Source: CAWVSB01 sp036960375
GTDB lineage: Bacteria; Pseudomonadota; Gammaproteobacteria; Pseudomonadales; CAWVSB01
Length of the DNA: 64,000 bases
Reading direction: 5' to 3'
Assembly: GCA_036960375.1 (NCBI GenBank)
Contig: JBALVY010000003.1
Location: 248,001-312,000 of the forward strand
Part shown: positions 9,976 to 19,292 of the stretch, in pieces
How the letters are laid out: each line of letters opens with the position of its first letter
How positions within the stretch are numbered: the first letter of the stretch is position 1
The notes under the pieces: model-generated
What the model saw: only the letters and a program-made list of their open reading frames with translations
What the model was told of the DNA's origin: nothing
Databases searched by the model: none
Made by a program: the position numbers and the translations under genes

Positions 9976-10254
9976 TTATCTCTTGTCATTTCCGCTATCG
10001 ACTAAATACTCAATCAAGGCCCAACAGAGAACGATCAGTACGAAAACAGTTAGTAAAGCGAAGAATCCCCCAGCAGAATCGGCATAATACATCGAGAACC
10101 ACATGCTAAAAAATACGATAAGAGCTGCAGCAGGATTCTTTTTCGTGCGAAGTTTTTCCGAGTGCCCACAAGAATCACATTTGACTGGCCCTGGAAGAAC
10201 ACCCAACAAGGTGTTCTTAAAACTCACTTTATTCTTGCAAGAATTACAGTTCAT
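9976..10254 (-). CDS. Small CxxC-x19-CxxC membrane protein
   Basis: This 92-residue protein begins at the ATG at 10254, preceded by AAAGAGAAAG. Its first 30 residues hold two CxxC pairs (CNSC and CDSC) that should bind zinc, resembling the small cxxc_20_cxxc family. Two hydrophobic segments then form likely membrane helices (AAALIVFFSMWFSMYY and FFALLTVFVLIVLCW). It lies directly downstream of the orphan Rhs tip, which is where an immunity gene would be. That role is only positional inference. Confidence 0.55.
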   Translation of the reverse strand: MNCNSCKNKVSFKNTLLGVLPGPVKCDSCGHSEKLRTKKNPAAALIVFFSMWFSMYYADSAGGFFALLTVFVLIVLCWALIEYLVDSGNDKR

Positions 10255-10411
10255 TCGCTTTCTCTTTATTAGTTTTCTTTGCAGGATGTACAGGAATTCA
10301 AACAACTCTGATATAAGTTGTAATTAGATACAGCCTTGCCAACAGGGTAACAAGCTAAGCCAGCAGCTGTGGCTATTAATGGTTCATCTGTGAAAAGCAA
10401 TGTCGTACCCT

Positions 10412-10732
10412 CTACTGCCATACACATAAGAGCCCAGAGTTATTCTCCTCTGTCATTTGACAGCTAGATATGCACTCCTCAATATCAGCGACATGCGCAC
10501 CATATCTCGCTTGCTCATAATGAACATTAAACGCGACACTAGGAACGTTGTAGCCACCTCCGAACCGTGGGTATAGGCCAAAAAAGTCTACACTTTTCAG
10601 CGGATTCCCCCCAACATACCCATAAGTATTTACCCCTCCAGTCAACCCAATGGGATCAGACTGAATGTACCTACCTACCTACCTACCTACCTAGTGTCGG
10701 GTCGTAATCCCTAAAGTAGTTATAGTGATTAC
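10412..10732 (-). pseudogene. Orphan Rhs tip, frameshifted by a tetranucleotide repeat
   Basis: Reading the minus strand from about 10732 gives YNYFRDYDPTLGR, then a run of TAGG units, then IQSDPIGLTGGVNTYGYVGG and an alternative C-terminal tip ending at 10412. The start of this segment is nearly identical in DNA to the end of the Rhs core in the large gene at 11017-15330 (both read CGGGTCGTAATCCCTAAAGT on the plus strand). The tip after DPIGL differs. The TAGG run breaks the frame between DYDPTLGR and IQSDP. This is a displaced Rhs C-terminal tip, a common product of recombination at Rhs loci. Whether any of it is translated is unknown. Confidence 0.75.
10668..10691. repeat. Six-unit tetranucleotide repeat (TACC)n
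   Basis: Six uninterrupted TACC units (TAGGT-type on the minus strand) sit exactly where the Rhs core motif DYDP-x-LG-x-YIQSDP should be continuous. A length of one unit or four units would fit the expected codons, so the extra copies shift the frame. Such runs change length by slipped-strand mispairing. Confidence 0.8.
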
Positions 10733-10743
10733 AACAAGTCAAT

Positions 10744-11013
10744 TCAGCCTCGTTCACGGCATCTCATAACTGCCGCTGCTGCTAGTCCCAAAGGTACACA
10801 TCCGAGATATACAATTAGCGGGAGGCCTGTAACAATACCGAGTAATACTAAGAGCATTAAGATACAAAAAATGCCATGGACAGGTTTCCTCGCTCTACCT
10901 TCATTTATCCAAGCACCTAATTTTGGGTGGGCATAGCATATAGCGTTTAAACTAAAGTAGCCTCCGACTAATCCAAGTATCGAGAACAAGTAAAAAGTAA
11001 GGTGGCTGTCCAT
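10744..11013 (-). CDS. Small membrane protein, candidate Rhs immunity
   Basis: This 89-residue protein starts three bases after the stop codon of the large Rhs gene. It has an N-terminal hydrophobic segment (LFSILGLVGGYFSLNAICYA) and two further hydrophobic stretches, so it is likely an inner-membrane protein with two or three helices. No family is recognised. The tight position immediately behind a polymorphic toxin tip is the normal place for a cognate immunity gene, and membrane topology would suit protection against a membrane-active toxin. This role is inferred from position only. Confidence 0.5.
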   Translation of the reverse strand: MDSHLTFYLFSILGLVGGYFSLNAICYAHPKLGAWINEGRARKPVHGIFCILMLLVLLGIVTGLPLIVYLGCVPLGLAAAAVMRCRERG

Positions 11014-11016
11014 AAG

Positions 11017-14000
11017 TTAATTTTCCTCGCAATCGTTTTTCTCTTCAATTTCGGCTTTAGTCGGTACACCTGAGCACATTGCTTGTGCCAAGGCGATTCC
11101 CCCGCCAAACAAGTAAGTCTCAACTCCTATCGGTCCTAAAATATCCCGAAGGCGGTCGGAATTTTTGAAGACCTCGAAGCCGGCTTTCACATATCGGGAA
11201 CCAGCCAACACTAGGAAACCATCCAAGATTGTGAACTGGACCGTGCACACTTCTTGAGTCCACGGATTGCTAGAAATAGGTCGAAGTCCGAAGCGGTCGG
11301 ACATGCCTACAGGATTAGAATTCCCGTAAGCATAAGTGTTGATTCCCCCTAGCAATCCTGTGGGGTCACTCTGGATGTACTGCCCCAAACTCGGGTCGTA
11401 ATCCCTAAAGTAGTTATAGTATAGCCCCGATTCAACATCGGCATACTGACCGGGAAATCTAAGGTTCACTTCATGCGCCATCCCATCATTATCCACATCA
11501 GTTTCGGCTGTAATCTCACCAAAGGCGTCACTTTGCCATAACCAGACTATTTGCTCTGTGCTGTCTGTTCCAACTCTTGGTGTATTTAGATGGTCAGTAT
11601 GCAGCCAGGTGGTAGTCGGAGTGGGTGGAGTATTGCCCGCGACTTGTAGGCGTTCCATTTGGACTAGCGGTCTGCCTTCAAACCAAATGTAGTCGACTAT
11701 GAGTTGCGAGCCATCATTTAAGTAGCGATGTTCACTTATCAGTTCACCGTTGAGATTGTAGTTGAAGTGAGTTGTCGCGTTATTCGCTGTTTTGCTGATA
11801 CGTTGTCCGAGACCGTTGTGTTTGTATGTGCCCATGAGGCTGCCGTTTCTTCGGAATTCGATTAGACGGCCTGTTTCATCATGGCTGTAAGCCTTAGCTA
11901 CATCAGGTGCTGGCGACTGTATTTGGGTGGTGGTGATGTCTACGGAATCAAGCTGGTTGCTGTCGAGTCTGGGACTGTAGATTTCAGTAATAGTAACCGG
12001 CTCGGCATTGTCATCAAGTGTATCAATATCACGCAGAGTGCGATTACCTACGGCATCGTAGTCGTAGTCTATTGTGCCATGAGGCCCGGTTTCAGTAATC
12101 ACTCGATGCTGGTTGTCGTAGCTATAGTATAGAGAGTTATTGTTATCCAGATTATCATTCAAATAGCCCAATTCGCCGGTGGAATAATATTGCAGCGTTT
12201 TGTCTACCAGTACGGCTCCGTCGCTGGTTTCATCTATCATGTCGCTGAGTCGATAGGCTTGGTCATAGCTTCTGGTAATGCTGATGCCATTGCCAAGCGT
12301 GTAGTGCGTCGCGGGTCCGAAGGGCCGGTAGTTAATGTTGCTTGCAACATTCTCGATGCTGGCACTGGCGTTTTCTTTTGTTGTGACTGAGATGATTTGT
12401 CCCGCACTATTTCGGCCGTAGGTCACAATGCGACCGGCTGGGTAGATCGTTTCTTTCAGCTGGTTATCGCCGTCGTATGTCAGGCCTAATGTATAGGTAT
12501 CGGTGCCTAGTGTTTGTGCCACCGATGTCGCGTTGCCATGGGCATCATAAAAATAGCTGACTGAGGAGTTCTGTCCTGGGCGGTTGATGCTGGTGAGACG
12601 GCCCACGCCATGATTACCGTTGCTGGTGTCGTCGTAGCCGTAACCCACGTTATCATTATCAGTGGGGTAATCTACCAACGTCAGGCGATTAAGCGCATCG
12701 TAGGTATAATTTACGATCACACCGCGCGCGTCGATTTGTTGTGTGCGGTTGCCTGCTGCGTCATACAGATAAGTTGTTGTGCCGGTATCGGGGCTGGTCA
12801 TGCTCATGAGGCTGCCTAACCCGTCGTACTGGTAGCTGGTGTTTAGGTTGCGCTGATCCGTTACGGAATCCTGTGCTCCGGTGACATCGTAAGCCAAATC
12901 AATGATGCCGTTATTCTGGTCCGTGATTGTATCGATACGACCAAGGGCATCAATCACCTTAACTATTTGCTGGCCGTTGTTTTCAGTTGTTACGGTCAGG
13001 TTGCTGTCAGCGTCGTATTGATAGGCATTGCCTTCACTATTAAAGTTGAGTGCCGAGCTAATACGACCCAGTTCATCGAAGTTCGCGTTGCTGTTGTAGT
13101 GCACCCAAGATGAGCCGTCCATGATAGATGTGGCGGTGATATTACCCATTTCATCCAGTGAGTAGTCGACGCGTTCATTGAGGTTGTTGGTGATAGCGCT
13201 TAAGCGGCTAGCTTCATCGTACTCGTAGGAGATGGTGGCGCCACTACTGAGGATAATATTTGTCAGCTGGCCTGCTGCGTCATAATCGTAGGTGGTTGAT
13301 TTGCCCGCAGTCGCCGATGTCCTAAGTAAACTGCGATCTCCGCGTTGGGTATATGTCAGCGTTGTGGTCACCAGATTGGCATCTTTGATCGCCGTTGGCT
13401 GGCCTCTGCCGTTGTACGAGACGATCTCGATAACATGATTGAGTGGATTAGTAATCGACTCAAGTAAGCCTGTGGTGCTGTTGTAATCGAGATCATAGAT
13501 ATCGGATACGTTGAGTCTTGGGCCGTCTATAGTGTCCACACGGCCCTCTGTGGTGTAGGTGTAGCGGGTAGTACGTCTACCAGAGCTATGGATGGTGGTA
13601 TCGATTTGGGCCAATGATGTGAGCTGGCCAGTCGCATTGTAGTCGCTATCTGTTGTCTTGCCTGGCACGGTAATTATATCGGGCTTTGTGGGGTGTACTG
13701 AGTCCCAGCTGGTGCTGATTTCATAAGCCTCTGGGCTAGCAAAAGCCAGGGTGCGTTTTTGTTGTTGCCCGTTGGTCTGATATTCATACTTGGTCACATT
13801 GCCTCGCCAGTCGGTTCGGGTATTTAGCAAACCATCACCATAGTAGGTGAAGTTTTTGTTGGCGGCGGGGCAGCTACCGCTGGGTGAGTTCAAACCTTCA
13901 AGCTGGCTGACTTTGTTGACGCCACTGACTAATGAATAATGGTAGATGGTTTCTTTGCCAAGAGGATTGGTCAGAGTGGTTTGGCCCGCTATTGAATAAT

Positions 14001-15330
14001 CCAATAGATAGACGTCTTGATCTGAACCACCTACTGCAGCATGGGCACTGCTGATTGCGCGTTCTGAGCTATCGTATGTCCAGCTATTGATCCGCACTCC
14101 ACGTTCATCGGTAATGCCACTCAAGCGAGTGGGCGCATTTGTGTCGGCGTAATGAAACTCCCTGCTCGAGGTGTCGCTATAAGTCAGTGTATCCAGAACA
14201 TTGCCGGTATACGCGTAACTCATGACGCTGCTATCAGGTAGTGTCAGAGTTGATAACAGACCATTGCTATAGTTTAGCGTTATTGAATTACCGAAACTAT
14301 CGGAGACGACTAAAGTACCGTTGGGATAGCTTAGCTCGACTGATTCACCACTGGCCTCAGTGATGCCAGTTAATTGGCCCTGATCGTCGTAGGTTTCAAA
14401 ACCACCATCGGAAAATATCAGCTTGTAAGCACTGGGAGAACTGCTTGATTCAATCCAGCCTTGGCCGAAGGCATCGCTTTCCCATTTCCCAGTGGCGGCC
14501 TCGGTAAATGCCACAACCTTGCCGTCGTGACGCTCTACAACCAGGTCGTCTCCATTGTGATGAATGGCCCGCTCGTAAGAATGGCGCCAGCCCAAGCCCA
14601 TTTCACGTTCTTCATCGCTGGCGCTGTTGTAGTAGCGGTCGAAGCGCAGAAGACCGGCAATACCGTCGAAATCTGATTCACTGATGTACACATTACCGGT
14701 AGCTACATTGATGGGATCAGCCGCCAATGGTGAACCACCCAAGGTGTTTAGCGGGTCTCTGAGTCCACCATTGGGTTTAGCGAGGCACATTTTTACTGAT
14801 TCACCCGCGTCGTTATTTATCGCCGGGCCAGCGTAGGATGGAGGTGGTACGCAGTTTTCAATTCCGCCGCCATAAGTCAGATAAAAGGGTTGTGGGAAGG
14901 AGTCGTTATAATAGCCAGGGCTAGTGGCAGGGTAGGGGTAGCTGGCCAGCGCGTAGCTTTGGCCATTGATTAAACCGGTATAGTTTTTGTGGATGGCAAT
15001 TAAACGGGTGCCGCAGCTGTTTACAAATGAGCGGTGGTTGGTGTCTGTGCCGCCGTCGGTTAGCGTGGTGTGTAGTGTGTCGGGGTGGTGCCAGCCTGCA
15101 TCAACCGGGAAATAAAACAGGCTGTAGTTTACCTCGTTATTTTTACACTCTACAGACTGAAAATCGAAGCGGTATCTACCGCTGCCATCGGGCCCCTGTT
15201 GGGCGACGTATTCAACCCCAATGACATTCTGTATGCTGTTACTCGAGTCACAGCTGATGGCGGCTGCATCGCTGCCCGCTATCAGCGTTACGATAGTCCA
15301 GAAGATTGTTCTGTATGTTCTATTATCCAT
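11017..15330 (-). CDS. Secreted Rhs/YD-repeat polymorphic toxin-like protein
   Basis: This protein of about 1437 residues starts at the ATG at 15330, preceded by GGTGAAGGAAC. A longer frame exists upstream, but this start gives a signal peptide (TIFWTIVTLIAGSDAAA). A DUF6531-like segment (DPINVATGNVYISESDF) follows near residue 190, then many YD repeats (YDAAGNRT, YDALNRL and similar), and the Rhs core end DYDPSLGQYIQSDPTGL. The last 95 or so residues after RFGL form a variable tip with a hydrophobic stretch. The Rhs shell normally encloses a toxic tip. The Sec signal suggests export to the periplasm or beyond rather than a VgrG-linked type VI effector. The next gene is the likely immunity partner. 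Confidence 0.85.
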   Translation of the reverse strand: MDNRTYRTIFWTIVTLIAGSDAAAISCDSSNSIQNVIGVEYVAQQGPDGSGRYRFDFQSVECKNNEVNYSLFYFPVDAGWHHPDTLHTTLTDGGTDTNHRSFVNSCGTRLIAIHKNYTGLINGQSYALASYPYPATSPGYYNDSFPQPFYLTYGGGIENCVPPPSYAGPAINNDAGESVKMCLAKPNGGLRDPLNTLGGSPLAADPINVATGNVYISESDFDGIAGLLRFDRYYNSASDEEREMGLGWRHSYERAIHHNGDDLVVERHDGKVVAFTEAATGKWESDAFGQGWIESSSSPSAYKLIFSDGGFETYDDQGQLTGITEASGESVELSYPNGTLVVSDSFGNSITLNYSNGLLSTLTLPDSSVMSYAYTGNVLDTLTYSDTSSREFHYADTNAPTRLSGITDERGVRINSWTYDSSERAISSAHAAVGGSDQDVYLLDYSIAGQTTLTNPLGKETIYHYSLVSGVNKVSQLEGLNSPSGSCPAANKNFTYYGDGLLNTRTDWRGNVTKYEYQTNGQQQKRTLAFASPEAYEISTSWDSVHPTKPDIITVPGKTTDSDYNATGQLTSLAQIDTTIHSSGRRTTRYTYTTEGRVDTIDGPRLNVSDIYDLDYNSTTGLLESITNPLNHVIEIVSYNGRGQPTAIKDANLVTTTLTYTQRGDRSLLRTSATAGKSTTYDYDAAGQLTNIILSSGATISYEYDEASRLSAITNNLNERVDYSLDEMGNITATSIMDGSSWVHYNSNANFDELGRISSALNFNSEGNAYQYDADSNLTVTTENNGQQIVKVIDALGRIDTITDQNNGIIDLAYDVTGAQDSVTDQRNLNTSYQYDGLGSLMSMTSPDTGTTTYLYDAAGNRTQQIDARGVIVNYTYDALNRLTLVDYPTDNDNVGYGYDDTSNGNHGVGRLTSINRPGQNSSVSYFYDAHGNATSVAQTLGTDTYTLGLTYDGDNQLKETIYPAGRIVTYGRNSAGQIISVTTKENASASIENVASNINYRPFGPATHYTLGNGISITRSYDQAYRLSDMIDETSDGAVLVDKTLQYYSTGELGYLNDNLDNNNSLYYSYDNQHRVITETGPHGTIDYDYDAVGNRTLRDIDTLDDNAEPVTITEIYSPRLDSNQLDSVDITTTQIQSPAPDVAKAYSHDETGRLIEFRRNGSLMGTYKHNGLGQRISKTANNATTHFNYNLNGELISEHRYLNDGSQLIVDYIWFEGRPLVQMERLQVAGNTPPTPTTTWLHTDHLNTPRVGTDSTEQIVWLWQSDAFGEITAETDVDNDGMAHEVNLRFPGQYADVESGLYYNYFRDYDPSLGQYIQSDPTGLLGGINTYAYGNSNPVGMSDRFGLRPISSNPWTQEVCTVQFTILDGFLVLAGSRYVKAGFEVFKNSDRLRDILGPIGVETYLFGGGIALAQAMCSGVPTKAEIEEKNDCEEN

Positions 15331-15420
15331 GGTCACGTGTTCCTTCACCTTGTTCGTGGGTACTTCCTTTAGCCAGACCATCCTTGGCCTTCGCTGCTAC
15401 AGTTCTCTCTTTAAATAGCG

Positions 15421-16719
15421 CTATAGATCATTGGTGGTTGTGTCATCAATAAGATGTCCGCCAGGGTCATAGTTGAATTGTCTTGTTGCGTGCGTAGTCA
15501 CCGGTACTGCAACTGCGGGAACGACGGAGATATAGTGCTCCGTCCCCCATTGGCTTTTTTGTTTGGTGCTATTTTTGGCGCGTAATTTGAATGTGTGTTG
15601 GCCTGGTTCCAGGCCGGTAAACATTAGGTGGGTATTGGCGGAAAATCTGGCTTTAATCCAGCTGCCGTCGTTGAGCTTACGGGCTAATTGGTAACTACTG
15701 GCTTGGGCTATTACATTCCAGTTCACGGTAAACGTACCGTCATTGTCTATTCCTGCCGGCGTATCTTCCAAACCGGAAAAATTCAGCAGACCTATTGCGG
15801 CAGTTTCGGTTAGTGTCGGGCTGGCGTTACTCCACGCAGACCTGAGTTCACTCGCATCTATCGCTTGTACTCTGAATTGATATGTTCCGTCGGGCATGCC
15901 GAAATAGCTAAAACTGTTGCTGGTAGTGTTTTTAGTTGAGCCCCAGCTGCCGGTGTCTTTACTGGTTTGCAGTTTGTAGGAAACAGCGCCTGCAATTGCG
16001 GGCCACTGTACCGAGAAGGCGCCATCGGTGTCACCCCGGTTGGGCACGTCTTCCAGATCTGACAGTGTTATATCACCCAGTCCGGCAGTGACAGTTACTG
16101 TATTAGACGGGGCGCTCCAGGCACTTTTCCCGCCTGCAGCGTACAGATACCTGATCCGATATTCGTAGACACCGTCGGTAAGCCCTAAATAGCTTATTGA
16201 GGGGCTACTTGTTTTCACGCTTCTGCCCCAGCTACCGCCGTCTATACGTGATTGTAGTTTGTATTCGGCTACTCCCGTGGCAGCGTTCCAGTCGACAGCG
16301 AAATGACCGTCTGTATCGGTATTGGATAGGGGGTCTTCTATACCTGAATATTGGATAAGCCCTATGCCTGCTGCAACCGTTAAGCTAGGTGCCGCGTAAC
16401 CCCAGGCGCTTTTGGCATCCAGTTCATCGATCCAGCGAACTCGGAAATCGTAGCTGCCATCAAGCAGGGTATAGTATTGATATTCCGCAGAGCTGGTATA
16501 TTTCGATTTCCAGCTGCCACCATTCAGGCGGTACGCAATCTGGTAGCTGACAGCTGTAGCTTGTTCGGCCCAAGACACCAGAACAGCCCCATCCTGATCG
16601 ATAGTATTTACCGTATCTTCAACATTCTGATAAACAATATTGCCAATCGCCTGGGCGAATGTATGGGAAGAGGAGATAAAAAATACGAGCCCCAAAAGAG
16701 GCAAATTGAAAAGATTCAT
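15421..16719 (-). CDS. Secreted fibronectin-III-like repeat protein ending in a YD motif
   Basis: The 432-residue protein starts at the ATG at 16719, preceded by AAAGGATTATCC, and has a signal peptide (LPLLGLVFFISSSHTFA). Four repeats of about 90 residues follow, each with a DTDG-x-F-x-V-x-W-like strand, a GSWG loop and a SAWS end, typical of fibronectin-III-like modules. The C-terminus reads RQFNYDPGGHLIDD, the beginning of an Rhs YD repeat, then stops. It lies 90 bases upstream of the Rhs gene on the same strand, which suggests it was once the N-terminal part of an FN3-Rhs fusion or serves as its partner. Confidence 0.7.
   Translation of the reverse strand: MNLFNLPLLGLVFFISSSHTFAQAIGNIVYQNVEDTVNTIDQDGAVLVSWAEQATAVSYQIAYRLNGGSWKSKYTSSAEYQYYTLLDGSYDFRVRWIDELDAKSAWGYAAPSLTVAAGIGLIQYSGIEDPLSNTDTDGHFAVDWNAATGVAEYKLQSRIDGGSWGRSVKTSSPSISYLGLTDGVYEYRIRYLYAAGGKSAWSAPSNTVTVTAGLGDITLSDLEDVPNRGDTDGAFSVQWPAIAGAVSYKLQTSKDTGSWGSTKNTTSNSFSYFGMPDGTYQFRVQAIDASELRSAWSNASPTLTETAAIGLLNFSGLEDTPAGIDNDGTFTVNWNVIAQASSYQLARKLNDGSWIKARFSANTHLMFTGLEPGQHTFKLRAKNSTKQKSQWGTEHYISVVPAVAVPVTTHATRQFNYDPGGHLIDDTTTNDL
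15530..15552. repeat. Half-copy of a REP-like GTGCTCCGTCCCCC sequence
   Basis: A 23-base stretch containing TATAGTGCTCCGTCCCCCAT matches one arm of the hairpin at 29887-29948 exactly. Here it lies inside the 3' part of the FN3-like gene and forms only a weak hairpin with ACGGAG just upstream. It is consistent with a dispersed extragenic palindromic repeat that inserted into coding sequence. Confidence 0.55.
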
Positions 16720-17076
16720 AACGGATAATCCTTTATCCTTCAGTGGTTTCTGATCGCCAATCCATTGGCTTGCAGTAGTTGGTGTGCACAACATCCTGTC
16801 GTTTCAACACCAAACCGAATGAGAAATTACTGCGTAAGTGCACTCGCTGTCAAGTTTTGAATAAAATAAGCGTGTTCCAAGTCCGGGTGCCTGAGAAATC
16901 TTGGGCCAGCTTGGCACCAAAGGCCCATCTACCTGAAAAACAGTTTTTTGGTTTATTCGCTGTGATGCTAAGTTTTTGAATTTTTGAGAAAAGGGACTAT
17001 GCTCAAGACAATAGAAATAGGAAGACTCGGTCTATTTGACAAGTCTTTAGGCAGTTAATTGTCCCAAGAGGAATGC
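16720..17076. other. Divergent intergenic region of 357 bases
   Basis: This gap separates the minus-strand FN3-like gene from a plus-strand SnoaL-like gene and should hold promoters for both. A TTGACA at 17036-17041 has no convincing -10 element at the right distance. No RNA gene, repeat or further coding frame is supported. Confidence 0.4.
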
Positions 17077-17523
17077 ATGCAAACAACAATTCCCGATAAA
17101 GAAACACTATTAAAGTGGGCTAGAGGCTATACGCATTATTGGAACGCCGCCGATAGGGACGGTTGGATAGAGAACTATCGAACAGTTTTCCAAGGCGACT
17201 CTGTACGTATGTTAGACCCTGTCGGTACACCTGAGAAATTTGGCTTCAAGAATTGTTGTACTGATTCCTTCGATCTTTTCAACGACCATGTGAAGTTTGA
17301 AATACGGGAAGAGTCCCTATTTATTCTGGGTAATACAGTGGCTTGGGTAATGAATAATATCATTTCATCTTCTGGCAAAGAGGGCGTTGCCAAGAGTATT
17401 GAGACGTTCCAGTTTGAGCCAGACGGTTCTCTTATCATTAAAACCTGGTATGACGTGTCTGGCGCCACGTCCGGTAGAATCAAAGAGAGCATGAGTGAGT
17501 ATCTACCGGATTCCTTTAAATAA
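17077..17523 (+). CDS. SnoaL/NTF2-like protein
   Basis: This 148-residue protein has the NTF2-like alpha+beta fold signature: an N-terminal helix with YTHYWNAADRDGWI, an acidic strand region, and a final strand segment TWYDVSGA. The ATG at 17077 is chosen because AGAGGA lies at good spacing before it, although the frame opens earlier. SnoaL-like proteins bind small hydrophobic ligands and include cyclases, isomerases and lyases. No catalytic residue can be assigned. It stands alone between two gene groups. Confidence 0.7.
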   Translation: MQTTIPDKETLLKWARGYTHYWNAADRDGWIENYRTVFQGDSVRMLDPVGTPEKFGFKNCCTDSFDLFNDHVKFEIREESLFILGNTVAWVMNNIISSSGKEGVAKSIETFQFEPDGSLIIKTWYDVSGATSGRIKESMSEYLPDSFK

Positions 17524-17554
17524 ATATCAGTGGGGCAGTTGTGTATTGCCTGTA

Positions 17555-18568
17555 TTAATTAGAGGCATCCTCGCCAGCATCGGCCGAATCGTTCTTTAAG
17601 TATTTTATAAACCACTGCGAGGCTTCGTATCGGGCGGCTTCAAGATTCTCACCTTCGTACATGTCGTAGTGCGCTCCGGGATAGACTACATATTTTGAGT
17701 CCAAACGATCTTTAATAGTCTCATACAGCAATAAGCCATTCTTCTCTCGCTGAAACAGCGTTTCGTTCTCTGCATCGATGATCAAGGTCGGTGCTTGTAA
17801 ATTATCCAAATTAGCAAGCGGATTGAAGCGTTTAAAGGCCGTCCAGTCTGGGTAGCCCTTCAGCTCGGGGTTCGGCGTGCCCTCGGGTCCCGGAAAAGGC
17901 GGTCTTTCACCTCGGGCAACTTGAGCTTCCAGGTTCCGCACATAAAGGTCGGGAATTTCTCGTAAATTGAACTGATAATTAACCGGGCCCATTTGGGTGA
18001 CAAAGGCCTTGATACGGTCGTCATTTTGCGCAGCCACCAGCGCCAAACCGCCTCCCAGGCTAGTACCCCATATGCCAAGGTTGTCTGGCATGACTTGCGG
18101 CTCGCCGCCCAAGTACTGCAGTGCGGCGCGCACATCTTGACTCATTGACAGGGGGTCAACCACTTGACGGATTTGGGTGGCTTGCACCGACACCACCGTA
18201 CCCGCTGGGGCAGCGGGTAACGGTCCAACGGCAACTAACGGTCCATCACTTTCTCCCCAGCCTTTATAATCAAAAGCCAAAACAATAAAGCCTTGTACTG
18301 CAAATTGGGGTCCGAAGTTTTTCTGCAGATTATTTTTGTTACCGCCCCATCCGGGTACCAACAAAATACCTGGCAGTGTGTCGTTGTCTTTCAGGCCTTT
18401 AGGTTTATAGATATCACCCGCCAGCCGTATACCCTGGCTCCAAATAGTGATTTCTTCATGATCCACATCCGTCAGGCTGGTTGTTGCAGCGAATACTGTA
18501 GTAACGCTACACATAGTAAGAGCTAGCGATAAAATCAGTGTTCTTAATGAAACTTTTTCGTATGACAT
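17555..18568 (-). CDS. Exported alpha/beta hydrolase
   Basis: This 337-residue protein has a signal peptide (LILSLALTMCSVTTVFA) and then an alpha/beta-hydrolase fold with the oxyanion segment LLVPGWGGNK, nucleophile elbow GIWGTSLGGG, acid segment LIIDAENE and catalytic His in YPGAHYDMY. The triad therefore appears complete. It should act in the periplasm or outside the cell as an esterase, peptidase-like or carboxyl-ester hydrolase. It is divergent from a small SnoaL-like gene downstream of it on the map. The substrate is unknown. Confidence 0.82.
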   Translation of the reverse strand: MSYEKVSLRTLILSLALTMCSVTTVFAATTSLTDVDHEEITIWSQGIRLAGDIYKPKGLKDNDTLPGILLVPGWGGNKNNLQKNFGPQFAVQGFIVLAFDYKGWGESDGPLVAVGPLPAAPAGTVVSVQATQIRQVVDPLSMSQDVRAALQYLGGEPQVMPDNLGIWGTSLGGGLALVAAQNDDRIKAFVTQMGPVNYQFNLREIPDLYVRNLEAQVARGERPPFPGPEGTPNPELKGYPDWTAFKRFNPLANLDNLQAPTLIIDAENETLFQREKNGLLLYETIKDRLDSKYVVYPGAHYDMYEGENLEAARYEASQWFIKYLKNDSADAGEDASN

Positions 18569-18768
18569 AATGAACCTTAGTGATTTCTAGAACTATATCA
18601 TCTGCATAATGACAATGGACACTGTATTGCGATGCCTGCTGATATGTTGGAGTGTTTAGCAGTTGATTATTAGTCAAAAGAGCCTAACATAAGCCGGCAC
18701 TCGACTCTTCGAGTCGCAGTCTGAGGCGGTCTTCGCCACAAATACAAAAGCATATGAGGAAGAAGATA

Positions 18769-19128
18769 ATGACTTTAGCAGCTATAGTACAGCGAGGCTG
18801 GGAAGCCGTTGGCACCGGAGATTTCGATGCCTTGGTAGAAGACTACGTAGAGGACATGACGTTTGTCATGCCGGGGCAGGCCGATGTGCTTGAGGGACGG
18901 CAGCCGTTTCGCACGGCACTGAATGGTCTTGGCGATATCCTTCCTCCAGGTTTCGAAATCACTGGTCTGCGTCAGATCGAAGGTGACAGTGAAGTCGTTT
19001 CGATTCTTGAGTGGAAATCGGAAAAGATTGCTGATTCCCAGTTGTCGGTGCTGTTTAAGTTCAGAGGCGACAAAATATATGAAGAACGCTGGTTCATCGA
19101 CACCGAGCAATGGAAGAGTGCTTTCTGA
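18769..19128 (+). CDS. SnoaL/ketosteroid-isomerase-like protein
   Basis: This 119-residue NTF2-like protein starts at the ATG at 18769, chosen over an in-frame ATG at 18754 because AGGAAGAAG then forms the ribosome-binding site. Segments WEAVGTGDFDALVEDYVEDM and VLFKFRGDKIYEERWFID fit the cone-shaped SnoaL fold. It likely binds or isomerises a small organic compound in the cytoplasm. Neighbours give no clear pathway. Confidence 0.7.
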   Translation: MTLAAIVQRGWEAVGTGDFDALVEDYVEDMTFVMPGQADVLEGRQPFRTALNGLGDILPPGFEITGLRQIEGDSEVVSILEWKSEKIADSQLSVLFKFRGDKIYEERWFIDTEQWKSAF

Positions 19129-19292
19129 GTTTTGATTTTCCCTTTCTCATGAGGAATAGGTCTATTTAATAGTCTCTTTGGTAGCACGGAGAGACTGTGA
19201 TGAATTCTATCGCTATTGAAGAAATTTAGTCTGCTATCGGTGCGGCAGGGCGATTGAGGCTTTATATTCAAAACTACATAAGGAAATATAAA

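Noticed and set aside
17036..17041. TTGACA as a -35 element for the SnoaL-like gene
   Set aside because: No -10 hexamer occurs at 16-18 bases, and the gene start follows too closely.
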